64,000 bases of DNA from Burkholderia sp. 4M9327F10 (GTDB lineage Bacteria > Pseudomonadota > Gammaproteobacteria > Burkholderiales > Burkholderiaceae): contig NZ_SCNV01000027.1 in NCBI RefSeq assembly GCF_005503145.1, forward strand, positions 41,846 to 105,845. The letters run 5' to 3'. This document shows, one piece after another, positions 44,281 to 53,546 of the stretch. Position 1 is the first letter of the stretch; every line of letters starts with the position of its first letter. The notes beneath the pieces are model-generated. The model saw only the letters and a program-made list of their open reading frames with translations. It had not been told where the DNA came from and ran no database searches. Position numbers and translations under genes: made by a program.

Positions 44281-45170
44281 GGATTTTGCTGACGGGCCGC
44301 AACGGACAGGTGGGGTGGGAGTTGCGACGCGCCCTGGCGCCGCTCGGCGACGTGGTTGCGTTCGACCGCCAGGAAGCCGATCTGGCGAAGCCCGAGACGC
44401 TCGCCAGGCTGGTTGCGTCCGTGCGGCCGCATGTGATTGTCAATGCTGCGGCCTATACCGCGGTTGATAACGCAGAAACGGAGACGGCGTTGGCTCACCG
44501 GGTCAACGCTGAAGCGGTCGGCGTGCTCGCCGAGGCTGCGCGTGAGCAGAACGCGCTGATGCTTCACTATTCGACTGACTACGTGTTCGATGGCTCGTCG
44601 CGTACGCCATACGTGGAGACCGATCCGGTGGCGCCGCTGAATGCGTATGGCGCCAGCAAGCTGGAAGGCGAGCGCGCGATCGAAGCGGTGGATGGAGACT
44701 GGCTGACCCTGCGCACCACGTGGGTCTACGGCCCACGAGGCCGAAACTTCCTGCGCACCATGCTACGGGTAGCGGGCGAGCGTGACAGCCTGCGAGTGGT
44801 GGCGGATCAGACTGGAGCGCCGACTTCCGCGCGCATGATTGCCGACCTGACGGCGCACGTTGTCGCCCAGGCGCAGCGCGAGCGCGCCGCCGGCGAATTC
44901 GAGTCCGGCCTGTTTCACATGACCGCAGCGGGCCAGACCACGTGGCACGGCTTTGCCAGCGCAATTATCGAGGCTGCGCGTGCGTCCGGAAAACTGGACA
45001 TCAAGGCGGCCACGATCGAGCCGATTACCTCGGATGCCTATCCGACGCCGGCACGCCGCCCACAGTATTCCATTCTCGATAACGATAAGTTCGACCGACG
45101 CTTCCGGCTCGGTCGCCTCGACTGGCGCGAAGGGCTCGCGTTGGCGCTGGACGATCTTCTGGGGCAGTAA
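44277..45170 (+). CDS. rfbD: dTDP-4-dehydrorhamnose reductase
   Basis: A 297-residue SDR. The motif LTGRNGQVGWEL, NAAAYTAVDNAE, the Tyr-x3-Lys-containing YGASKLEGE and TTWVYGPRGRNFL are the RmlD pattern. It completes dTDP-L-rhamnose. It is translationally coupled to rfbC. The Wzm gene follows after 30 bases, so sugar supply and export appear to be one operon. Confidence 0.96.
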   Translation: MRILLTGRNGQVGWELRRALAPLGDVVAFDRQEADLAKPETLARLVASVRPHVIVNAAAYTAVDNAETETALAHRVNAEAVGVLAEAAREQNALMLHYSTDYVFDGSSRTPYVETDPVAPLNAYGASKLEGERAIEAVDGDWLTLRTTWVYGPRGRNFLRTMLRVAGERDSLRVVADQTGAPTSARMIADLTAHVVAQAQRERAAGEFESGLFHMTAAGQTTWHGFASAIIEAARASGKLDIKAATIEPITSDAYPTPARRPQYSILDNDKFDRRFRLGRLDWREGLALALDDLLGQ

Positions 45171-45200
45171 GCGCGTCCCGCATTGCAAACAGGAACAGGT

Positions 45201-46025
45201 ATGGAAACACCAAATCGGCTGCTGCATCCGCTGGCAGTCGTGTACTCGCTCACTGAGAATTGGCATCTGATTGTGCAATTCGTCAAGCGCGAGGTCGCTG
45301 GCCGCTATAAGGGTTCGTTTCTCGGGCTCTTCTGGTCGTTCATTACGCCGCTGTTGATGTTGAGCATTTACACGTTTGTGTTTGGGTTTGTGTTTAAGTC
45401 CAGATGGCGCGCGGCATCTGACGACCATATTGAATTCGCTGTTGTGATGTTCGTTGGCATTCTTGCGCACAACCTCATTTCGGAGTGTTTGACGCGCGCG
45501 CCGATGCTCGTTGTCGGTAACCCGAATTACGTCAAAAAAGTTGTCTTTCCCCTTCAGACTTTACCTTGGATCGCGATCGGGACGGCCTTGTTTCACATGC
45601 TGGTCGCTTCGGTAATCCTTCTTGTCGCCATCCTGTTTTGGCAGGGACATATTCCGTGGACGGTGATTTTCGTTCCCGTGATCCTTTTGCCTTTCGTAGT
45701 GCTGATCGCTGGATTAGTGTGGTTTCTCGCGTCGTTCGGGGTATTCATGCGGGATCTGGGGCAGGTGATGGGTATCGTGTCGTCGCTACTGATGTTCATG
45801 GCGCCGGTCTTTTACCCGTTGACTTCTGTGCCGCCGCGTTTGCGTTCCGTCATCATGCTGAATCCGTTGACGTTCGTCATTGATCAGATTCGCACCGTCG
45901 CAATCTGGGGCGGGCAGGTCGATTGGATGGGGTGGGCGATATATGCCGTGGTTGCCTACGTGATCGCATCGCTCGGATTGTTGTGGTTTCAAAAAACGCG
46001 AAAGGGATTTGCTGATGTGCTCTGA
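45201..46025 (+). CDS. wzm: polysaccharide ABC transporter permease Wzm
   Basis: A 274-residue ABC-2 permease with six predicted helices and the conserved N-terminal REVAGRYKGSFLGLFWSFITPLLML. The segment FLASFGVFMRDLGQVMG is the family's gating region. AGGAACAGGT precedes ATG 45201. With Wzt it exports undecaprenyl-PP-linked polysaccharide across the inner membrane. It overlaps wzt by 11 bases. Confidence 0.93.
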   Translation: METPNRLLHPLAVVYSLTENWHLIVQFVKREVAGRYKGSFLGLFWSFITPLLMLSIYTFVFGFVFKSRWRAASDDHIEFAVVMFVGILAHNLISECLTRAPMLVVGNPNYVKKVVFPLQTLPWIAIGTALFHMLVASVILLVAILFWQGHIPWTVIFVPVILLPFVVLIAGLVWFLASFGVFMRDLGQVMGIVSSLLMFMAPVFYPLTSVPPRLRSVIMLNPLTFVIDQIRTVAIWGGQVDWMGWAIYAVVAYVIASLGLLWFQKTRKGFADVL

Positions 46026-47397
46026 TAGCGTGAAGGAAACCGCTGTCGAGGTACGTGGTCTCGGCAAGCGTTATGAAATTTACAGTGCCCCACAGGACCG
46101 CCTGAAGCAGATGATCCTGCCGCGCCTCGCGCGAATGACCGGTCGACAGCCCAAGGAGTACTTTCGCGAGTTTTGGGCGCTGAAGAACGTTGACCTGACC
46201 ATTGCCCGCGGCGAGACCGTTGCAATCATTGGCCAGAACGGTTCAGGTAAGTCGACGTTCCTGCAACTGGTTTGCGGCACCTTGTTTCCGACACAGGGGC
46301 AGGTCCAGCGCAATGGCCGGGTAGCCGCGCTGCTCGAGCTCGGTGCGGGTTTTAACCCGGAGTTCACGGGCGAAGAGAACGTTTACCTGAGCGGTATGCT
46401 GTACGGGTTGAGCGAGAAGCAGTTGAAGGAGCGGTATGAGTCGATTATTGAGTTCGCGGAGATCGGTGATTTTGTTTCGCAACCGGTGAAGACGTACTCG
46501 AGCGGTATGTATGTCCGCCTCGCATTTGCGATCGCTGCGCACGTCGACGCCGATGTGCTCGTCGTGGACGAGGCGCTGTCCGTTGGCGACGTGCGATTTA
46601 CGCAGAAATGCATGCGATTCCTGCGGGAGTTCCAGAAGAACGGGACACTCCTGTTCGTCAGTCACGACGTCGGGGCGGTCACGAGTTTATGCTCACGCGC
46701 GGTCTGGCTTGACCATGGTTCTGTCCGTATGGACGGTTCGGCAAAGGAAGTAGTCGAGGCCTATCTCGCAGAGCAACACGTGCTCGACCGGAAGGCACAG
46801 GGCGTCTCGGTGAGCGCAGTCAAGAAAGCGCGGGCGCGCGCCAAAATGGAGGCGCTGGATGTCGTGGATGTCAGGCTTGAGGAATTGAAGGGACGCAATG
46901 TAACTCAAGTATTTGAATTCGATCCGGACGCGGATAAGAGCGCGTTCGGCGCTGGAGGTGCGTCGATCGTTCACGTTGCGTTACTTGACGAAGACGGAAA
47001 CCCGACACAAATTCTGCAGGGCGGGGAACTGGTCACGCTCGAAATCAGGGTCGACGTTCATGCCCAGCTTTCGGGGTTGATTTTCGGTTTCTATGTGAAG
47101 GATCGTCTCGGACAGCGCCTGTTCGGCGACAACACCCACCTGAGTTATGAGGATTTGATCGAGGGTGCGGCGGAAGATCAGTTTCGCGCTTCGTTCCAGT
47201 TTCGCATGCCCGTTATGCCTGTTGGCGCGTATTCAATTGACACTGCGGTCGCATCCGGGACCCAACTCGATCATACACAACAGCATTGGCTACACGATGC
47301 GTTGCAATTCCGCGCCGTGGACAGCACGATGCGCCATGGCCTGATTGGTATTCCTATGTTGCGTATTAGCGTTGAAAAAGAGAGGTCAGTGGCATGA
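46015..47397 (+). CDS. wzt: polysaccharide ABC transporter ATP-binding protein Wzt with C-terminal substrate-recognition domain
   Basis: A 460-residue protein. Walker A is GQNGSGKS (73-80), the signature is the shortened YSSGMYVRLAFA typical of Wzt, and Walker B is VLVVDEALSVGD. After the ATPase (about 1-260) comes a separate beta-rich domain (about 290-455: FGAGGASIVHVALLDEDG, LITLEIRVDV-like strands, LDHTQQHWLHDALQFRAV), the Wzt-C type that binds the modified non-reducing end of O-antigen in E. coli O8/O9a. ATG 46015 was chosen over a TTG and a CTG upstream, with AAAGGGA before it. It overlaps wzm and the fusion gene. Confidence 0.94.
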   Translation: MCSDSVKETAVEVRGLGKRYEIYSAPQDRLKQMILPRLARMTGRQPKEYFREFWALKNVDLTIARGETVAIIGQNGSGKSTFLQLVCGTLFPTQGQVQRNGRVAALLELGAGFNPEFTGEENVYLSGMLYGLSEKQLKERYESIIEFAEIGDFVSQPVKTYSSGMYVRLAFAIAAHVDADVLVVDEALSVGDVRFTQKCMRFLREFQKNGTLLFVSHDVGAVTSLCSRAVWLDHGSVRMDGSAKEVVEAYLAEQHVLDRKAQGVSVSAVKKARARAKMEALDVVDVRLEELKGRNVTQVFEFDPDADKSAFGAGGASIVHVALLDEDGNPTQILQGGELVTLEIRVDVHAQLSGLIFGFYVKDRLGQRLFGDNTHLSYEDLIEGAAEDQFRASFQFRMPVMPVGAYSIDTAVASGTQLDHTQQHWLHDALQFRAVDSTMRHGLIGIPMLRISVEKERSVA

Positions 47398-50300
47398 TCG
47401 AGTTTACCGGCGAGCGGTACATTCCGACCGAGGCGGGCGACATCCGCTATGAGCACTGGCATCGCTATGCTTGGGCGTCGCAGAGCCTCGCGGGGCTAGA
47501 CGTTCTCGATGTGGCGTGTGGCGAGGGCTACGGTTCAGCGATCATCGCGAGAACAGCGAAGACTGTCACGGGCGTCGATATTTCGTCAGATGCGGTTGCA
47601 CATGCGACTGAGCAGTATTCGACTGTCGGAAATCTTGCTTTTTTGAATGGCAGCGCCAGCGACCTTCCCTTGCCAGATGCTTCCTTCGATGCAGTTGTCT
47701 CTTTTGAAACGATCGAGCATTTGTTGGAGCAGGAGGAGATGCTCTCGGAAATTCATCGTGTGCTTCGACCGGGTGGATTTCTTCTTCTGTCTTCGCCGAA
47801 TAAGAAGGTATATTCCGACGATCGAAATTATCAGAATGAGTTTCACGTTAAAGAGCTGTATTTCGAAGAACTCGATGCCCTCGTAAAGCGCCACTTTGCC
47901 AAGGTTGCCTACTTCGGCCAACGGTTGGCGACGAGTTCGATCATCGTTCCTGAAGATCAACGCGATACGTCTTATTCGGCTCACACGCTCAGCGATGACG
48001 TGGTGGATGCCCGCACCCCGAAGCTCGACTCGATCATGTACTTCCTGGCTGTTTGCTCGAAGGACAGCGGATCCGTGCCTTCGAAACTTCAGGCGTCTGT
48101 GTTTTTCGAAGAGGGAAGTGATCTATATGCGAGGCAAGGCGAGATAATCGAATGGGCAAACCGCCAGGTTGATGAAATTGCGGCGAGAGACAAAGAGATT
48201 TACCGGCTGCAAGCCGAATTCGATGATCGCACGAAGTGGGCGTTGGAGCTTGATGCTCAGGTAGCGCAGTATCTCGCCGCCGGCGGTCTGGAGGGCCTGG
48301 AGGCTGCAAAGCGAAAAGCTGAGGAAGCTACGCTCGAAGCGGATCTTGCTAGACGAGACGCGCAGCAAGCTCGGGAAGCGTTTGAGTCGCTGGCTTCTGG
48401 TGTGGGATTCGAGAAAATGCGGAATGAGCGTGACGAGCTGCAAGTGCGCGTCGGCCAGCTGCAAGCGAAGCTTAATGAACTGTACGCTTCCACCTCGTGG
48501 AAGGTCACGCGACCGATCCGAGGATTGAGGCGTGCTGCCCGAGGCGAGTTTGCGCCAATGCTGCAACCGCTGCGACCCTATGCAAGAAAATGGGCTCGTA
48601 CGGTATATCAAGCTCTCCCGCTGACTCCCCGCCAAAAGGCCAAGGCAGCGGATGTGATCTTCCGTGTCGCGGGCCCGCTATTCGAGGGCGTTGTGTACTA
48701 CGAGGCTTGGAAACGCCAGGGGCAACCGGTGCCCAGCGTGCTGGGCAAAGGTCCCATTGCGCCAGCCGACATCGATAGCGTGCTTTCCAGCTTGCAGTTC
48801 ACGCAGGTCGACTCACCGCGTGTTTCGGTGATCATTCCTACCTACGGCAATCTCCCGCATACCTTGGCTTGCGTGCGTTCGATTGCGGAGCACCAGCCTG
48901 TCGCGACAATTGAGATCATCGTCGCAGAGGATGCATCCGGCGATGCGGACATCTTGCGGATGCAACAGATTCCAGGTATCCGCTTCGTGCTGAACCCTCA
49001 GAATCTCGGTTTCGTTCGGTCGTGCAATTACGCGGCTTCACATGCGCAAGGCGAGTTTGTTTACTTTCTGAATAACGATACGGAAGTCACACCGGGGTGG
49101 ATCGACTCCATGGTGGATCTGTTCGAAACCCGGGCGGATTGCGGCATGGTCGGTTCGAAGCTCGTGTATCCGGACGGCCGTCTTCAAGAGGCCGGCGGGA
49201 TTTTCTGGAAGGACGGCTCCGCGTGGAACTTCGGGCGACTCGATGATCCGTCCAAGAGCGCTTACAACTACGTCAAGGAAGTGGACTATTGCTCGGGCGC
49301 TTCTCTTCTGATTCGACGTGATCTGTTCACCGAGTTGGGTGGCTTCGACGAGCACTATGTTCCAGCCTATTGCGAAGATGCGGACCTCGCGTTCAAAGTG
49401 CGGACGACGGGTAAGAAAGTCTATTACCAACCCGAATCCGTCATCATCCACTACGAGGGTATTTCTCACGGCACTGACACCGGAACCGGTATTAAGGCAT
49501 ACCAGGTCGTGAACCAGCAGAAGCTGCGTGAGCGCTGGCGCGAAGTGCTGGACACGGAGCACTTCGAGAACGGCACCCACGTAACGGTGGCACGGGATCG
49601 AAGCGCCCGCAAAAAATCAATTCTCATCGTGGATCACTATGTTCCGCAGCCGGACCGTGATGCTGGATCCCGATCAGTGATGTGTGTTATCCGCGTTTTG
49701 ACGGAAATGGGCTTAAGCGTCAAATTTTGGCCCGAGAATCTTTGGTACGACCCAGTCTACGTCAAGCCCTTGCAGGCAATGGGCGTCGAGGTTTTCTACG
49801 GGGCGGAGTTCGTGGGTGGGTTCGACGAATGGACGAAGGAAAATGCCAGCTCGCTGGATTATGCGTTCCTGAATCGGCCACACATAAGTGAATCTTTAGT
49901 CGCGCCGCTGCGCAAGCACGCCCCTCGGGCAAAGTTGCTCTATTACGGGCATGACATCCATTTCGAGCGCCTGCAACGTGAGTTTGCGATTACGGGCGAT
50001 CAAAAGGTACAGCGTCAGTCCGACGCAGAGCGTGTACGTGAGATGAAGATATGGAAAGAGGTCGACGTCGTTTACTATCCGTCACCCACTGAGACTGAGA
50101 CGGTAAAGCAGCTTGATCCGAGTGTGACGGCGCGGACCTTGCCCGGGTATTTCTTCGACGCACGGCCGAATCCGAGTGGGGAGATTGCACTGTTTGAGCG
50201 CAGCAATATCGTATTTGTCGCGGGCTTTGGTCATCCACCAAACGTCGACGCAGCCACCTGGCTTGTGACGTCGATTCTGCCGCTCATACTGGTCGAACTT

Positions 50301-50741
50301 CCGAAGGTCCACCTGACGCTGGTAGGTTCAAACCCGACGGACGAGGTTAAGGCGCTCGCCGGGCCTAACGTGACTGTCACCGGGTGGGTGAGTGATGAGC
50401 GCCTCGCCGAGTTATACGATCTCGCGCGAGTCGTGATCGTGCCATTGCGTTTTGGCGCGGGGGTGAAGAACAAGGTGGTCGAAGCGCTGCATTTCGGTGT
50501 CCCGCTTGTCACCACTCCGGTTGGCGCGCAGGGTCTTCCCGGTTTGGAAGAGATTGTTCCTGTCACGGACGATGCACAGCAACTCGCGGAAGATGTGGTT
50601 GCTTTGATGCGCGACGATGATCGCTGGCACAAGGCCGCGCATGACGGTCGAGGATATGTCGCAGCACATTTCTCGCGTGAAGCAATGCGAAGTGCTTTGG
50701 CACAGGATATTGATACCGGCACGCCTGTGGACGCGTACTGA
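47394..50741 (+). CDS. methyltransferase - coiled coil - GT2 - GT4 fusion protein
   Basis: A 1115-residue multidomain protein. Residues 36-190 are a class-I SAM methyltransferase (VLDVACGEGYG 37-47; SFETIEHL; HRVLRPGGFLLLSS). Residues 245-365 are a charged, heptad-like coiled coil, ending in the linker LYASTSWKVTRPIR (363-376). Residues 475-690 are a GT2 transferase (VIIPTYGN, LNNDTEVTPGW with the DxD-type acid near 562, YCEDADLAFKVR as base). Residues 745-1105 are a GT4 transferase (FGAGVKNKVVEALHFGVPLVTTPVGAQG). ATG 47394 overlaps the wzt stop (ATGA). Methyltransferase plus coiled coil beside a CBM-type Wzt recalls WbdD chain termination (inference); no kinase domain is present. Confidence 0.88.
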   Translation: MIEFTGERYIPTEAGDIRYEHWHRYAWASQSLAGLDVLDVACGEGYGSAIIARTAKTVTGVDISSDAVAHATEQYSTVGNLAFLNGSASDLPLPDASFDAVVSFETIEHLLEQEEMLSEIHRVLRPGGFLLLSSPNKKVYSDDRNYQNEFHVKELYFEELDALVKRHFAKVAYFGQRLATSSIIVPEDQRDTSYSAHTLSDDVVDARTPKLDSIMYFLAVCSKDSGSVPSKLQASVFFEEGSDLYARQGEIIEWANRQVDEIAARDKEIYRLQAEFDDRTKWALELDAQVAQYLAAGGLEGLEAAKRKAEEATLEADLARRDAQQAREAFESLASGVGFEKMRNERDELQVRVGQLQAKLNELYASTSWKVTRPIRGLRRAARGEFAPMLQPLRPYARKWARTVYQALPLTPRQKAKAADVIFRVAGPLFEGVVYYEAWKRQGQPVPSVLGKGPIAPADIDSVLSSLQFTQVDSPRVSVIIPTYGNLPHTLACVRSIAEHQPVATIEIIVAEDASGDADILRMQQIPGIRFVLNPQNLGFVRSCNYAASHAQGEFVYFLNNDTEVTPGWIDSMVDLFETRADCGMVGSKLVYPDGRLQEAGGIFWKDGSAWNFGRLDDPSKSAYNYVKEVDYCSGASLLIRRDLFTELGGFDEHYVPAYCEDADLAFKVRTTGKKVYYQPESVIIHYEGISHGTDTGTGIKAYQVVNQQKLRERWREVLDTEHFENGTHVTVARDRSARKKSILIVDHYVPQPDRDAGSRSVMCVIRVLTEMGLSVKFWPENLWYDPVYVKPLQAMGVEVFYGAEFVGGFDEWTKENASSLDYAFLNRPHISESLVAPLRKHAPRAKLLYYGHDIHFERLQREFAITGDQKVQRQSDAERVREMKIWKEVDVVYYPSPTETETVKQLDPSVTARTLPGYFFDARPNPSGEIALFERSNIVFVAGFGHPPNVDAATWLVTSILPLILVELPKVHLTLVGSNPTDEVKALAGPNVTVTGWVSDERLAELYDLARVVIVPLRFGAGVKNKVVEALHFGVPLVTTPVGAQGLPGLEEIVPVTDDAQQLAEDVVALMRDDDRWHKAAHDGRGYVAAHFSREAMRSALAQDIDTGTPVDAY

Positions 50742-50883
50742 TAATGTTTAGACTTTCCAAATTCGAGGAGATGTGTACTGGCTTTGCAGCGTTAGGCCGA
50801 ACATCTCCCAAATTTTTAGCGGGCAGCCAGGTTTCGATCTCGTGCGCTCATCTGTTGAACGCTGCCCCATTGCGAGGTGAAGC

Positions 50884-52386
50884 ATGAAAGTTATCGAGTC
50901 CGCAGGCGCTGTAACGAAGCTGGTTCCCGTGATTATTTGCGGTGGGTCGGGCACTAGGCTGTGGCCCGTCTCCCGCGAGGCATTTCCGAAGCCGTTCATG
51001 CGGCTTTCGGATGGGCAAAGCCTGCTGCAAAAAGCCTATCTGCGCGCATGTGCGTTACCGGGCGTCGACGAGGTCATGATCGTCACGAATCGAGACACCT
51101 ATTTTCTTGTCAAGGACGATTGCGCGGAAGTGAAGGTCGACGGCGTTGAGCTCGGATTCGTGCTTGAACCCGTGCCCCGCAATACTGCGGCGGCGATCAC
51201 AGCTGCTACGCTCGTAGCGCGCGAGCGTCATGGCTCTGACGCGGTTCTTTTGGTCATGCCAGCAGATCAGTTGGTTGAGAAATTGGATACCTTCGTGACC
51301 GCGGCGACGCTTGCTGCGCAGGCCGCATCTGCGAAAGGCATCGTGGTGTTTGGTATTCAGCCGACGCGGCCAGAAACAGGGTATGGATACATCGAAGTAG
51401 ATGAGTGTGTTTCTGCGCCAACGGCTCTCGTACCGGTCAAGCAGTTCGTTGAAAAACCCGTCCTTGACGTGGCGAAGCGCTTCCTGGACGGAGGTCGCCA
51501 TCTTTGGAATGCGGGGATGTTCTGTTTTCGGCCAGATACGATGCTGGAAGAGCTGAACAACTGGGTGCCGGGAATGTCCGATTGCGTCGCGAACGCGGTG
51601 GGCGAGGGCACGCGCAGTGTCTCCAATGGCAGCTATGTTGTCGAGTTGGGGATTGAGTCATTTAAACGTGTTGAGAACGTATCTATTGACTACGCGGTCA
51701 TGGAGCGTTCGAAGAACGTGTCGGTGGTGGCTTGTGATCTTGGGTGGAGCGATATCGGGTCATGGAAGGCCGTCAGTGAATTGACGCCGCCGGATGCCCA
51801 GGGCAATCGGGTTGAAGGCGCTGCCGCTTTGTACGAGGTGAACGACTGCTATATCCGCGGGCAAGGACGAGTCATCGGCGCAATTGGAGTGCGCGATCTG
51901 GTGATTGTCGATACGCCCGATGCCTTGCTTGTTGCGAGTCGTGAGCGGGCGGAGGATGTGAAGCAGATCGTCGCACAACTGAAGCGCGACGGACACGAGA
52001 GTTGCGTCCTTCATCGCACGGTGCATCGCCCGTGGGGTACCTATACGGTTCTTGAAGAAGGTGAACGCTTCAAGATGAAGCGGATCTTCGTGAAGCCAGG
52101 GGCGTCGCTGTCGCTACAGATGCATCATCATCGCAGCGAGCATTGGATCGTCGTTCAGGGTTGCGCGGATGTTGTTTGTGACGATCAAGTGATGCAGTTG
52201 CAGCCGAACGAGTCGACGTATATTCCTGCTGGACGGAAGCACCGTCTGACCAACCCAGGTGTTGTTGATCTGATCTTGATCGAAGTCCAATGCGGCGAGT
52301 ATCTTGGTGAAGACGATATCGTGCGTTTCGAGGATGTTTATGGTCGGTTGAATGCGTCGGCGGTGGGCGACACTGTCACCGGTTAA
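50884..52386 (+). CDS. manC: mannose-1-phosphate guanylyltransferase / mannose-6-phosphate isomerase
   Basis: A 500-residue bifunctional type-II enzyme. The nucleotidyltransferase domain (1-340) has PVIICGGSGTRLWPVSREAFPKPF and FVEKP, and the C-terminal cupin isomerase domain has MHHHRSEHWIVVQG near residue 411 followed by STYIPAGRKHRL. It makes GDP-mannose from fructose-6-phosphate with phosphomannomutase (not in the window). It follows a 142-base gap after the fusion gene, so it may have its own promoter. GDP-mannose is the donor implied by the GT4 domain and by the Rmd-like reductase. Confidence 0.94.
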   Translation: MKVIESAGAVTKLVPVIICGGSGTRLWPVSREAFPKPFMRLSDGQSLLQKAYLRACALPGVDEVMIVTNRDTYFLVKDDCAEVKVDGVELGFVLEPVPRNTAAAITAATLVARERHGSDAVLLVMPADQLVEKLDTFVTAATLAAQAASAKGIVVFGIQPTRPETGYGYIEVDECVSAPTALVPVKQFVEKPVLDVAKRFLDGGRHLWNAGMFCFRPDTMLEELNNWVPGMSDCVANAVGEGTRSVSNGSYVVELGIESFKRVENVSIDYAVMERSKNVSVVACDLGWSDIGSWKAVSELTPPDAQGNRVEGAAALYEVNDCYIRGQGRVIGAIGVRDLVIVDTPDALLVASRERAEDVKQIVAQLKRDGHESCVLHRTVHRPWGTYTVLEEGERFKMKRIFVKPGASLSLQMHHHRSEHWIVVQGCADVVCDDQVMQLQPNESTYIPAGRKHRLTNPGVVDLILIEVQCGEYLGEDDIVRFEDVYGRLNASAVGDTVTG

Positions 52387-52539
52387 TTTCACGCCTTGAA
52401 CATAGGAAGCTAGTAAGCTTGACCGCACGGCGTGCCTGCGTGCTGTTTTCGGCTCCTAAGTCTCTTCGTCTGTCAGTCGATCCCTGTATCTGCGTATCGT
52501 GGGATCGCACCTCACTATTTAGAACTCGGTGCAATCAGG

Positions 52540-53538
52540 ATGAACATTCAAAACGCTTCGGTGTTGGTAACAGGGGCTGACGGCTTTATTGGCAGCCACC
52601 TGGTAGAGGCGCTCGTGATGCGAGGATGCCGGGTGCGAGCTTTCGTTTTCTACAATTCCTTCAACAGCTTGGGTTGGTTGGACACTTTGCCGAAGGAAGT
52701 ACTGGAAAAGGTCGAAATTTTCTCGGGAGACATTCGTGACCCGAACGGTGTCCGCGTTTCAATGACTGGGTGTGACGTGGTCTTTCACCTGGCGGCACTG
52801 ATCGCTATCCCATTTTCATACCATTCCCCGGACTCGTATGTAGACACGAACATCAAGGGTACATTGAACGTACTGCAGGCCGCCCGCGAGCTTGGTACAC
52901 AGCGCGTCATCGTGACTTCAACATCGGAGGTCTACGGCACTGCCCAATATGCGCCGATCGATGAAAAACATCCCTTCCAAGGCCAGTCCCCCTATAGCGC
53001 TACGAAAATTGGCGCGGACCGGCTAGCGGAATCGTTTTATCGCTCATTCAATACCCCCGTGGTGATTGTGCGCCCCTTCAATACCTACGGTCCTCGGCAG
53101 TCGGCGCGTGCGGTGATACCTACCCTCATCACGCAACTGCTAGCGGGACAGACGCAGCTTCGTGTTGGGAGCCTCACTCCCACCCGCGATTTCAACTACG
53201 TCGCTGACACGGTAGCTGGCTTTATCGAGTTGGCTTCAGCCGATGAAGCGGTGGGGCAGGAAATTAATATCGCAACCGGAATCGAACACTCGATCGGTGA
53301 TGTTGCATCCTTCCTGATTTCAGAGTTGAATCCTTCCGCAACTCTTCTTACTGACGAGCAACGTCTTAGGCCAGAGGCGTCTGAGGTATTTCGGTTGATT
53401 GGTGACAATACTCTAATTAAGAATTTGACGTCATGGCGTCCTCGCTTCGATTTATATGCGGGGCTGAGGGATACGATTGAATGGTTTCGGGACGAGCGGA
53501 ATTTGTCGCGCTATAAACCAAATCAATACAATATCTGA
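52540..53538 (+). CDS. LegB-like NAD-dependent sugar-nucleotide 4,6-dehydratase
   Basis: A 332-residue extended SDR. The motif is VLVTGADGFIGSHLVEALV (11-18 in TGADGFIG), then FYNSFNSLGWLDTL, SGDIRDPNGV, HLAALIAIPFSYHSPDSYVDTN, TSTSEVYGTAQY and PYSATKIGAD (Tyr152, Lys156). This wording is that of the LegB family, which makes 4-keto-6-deoxy sugar nucleotides for nonulosonate or amino-sugar pathways. ATG 52540 was chosen with AGGA before it. The neighbours are a nucleotidyltransferase and a reductase, not legionaminate genes, so the product may be a simple 6-deoxyhexose (inference). Confidence 0.83.
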   Translation: MNIQNASVLVTGADGFIGSHLVEALVMRGCRVRAFVFYNSFNSLGWLDTLPKEVLEKVEIFSGDIRDPNGVRVSMTGCDVVFHLAALIAIPFSYHSPDSYVDTNIKGTLNVLQAARELGTQRVIVTSTSEVYGTAQYAPIDEKHPFQGQSPYSATKIGADRLAESFYRSFNTPVVIVRPFNTYGPRQSARAVIPTLITQLLAGQTQLRVGSLTPTRDFNYVADTVAGFIELASADEAVGQEINIATGIEHSIGDVASFLISELNPSATLLTDEQRLRPEASEVFRLIGDNTLIKNLTSWRPRFDLYAGLRDTIEWFRDERNLSRYKPNQYNI

Positions 53539-53546
53539 CAGAGGCG

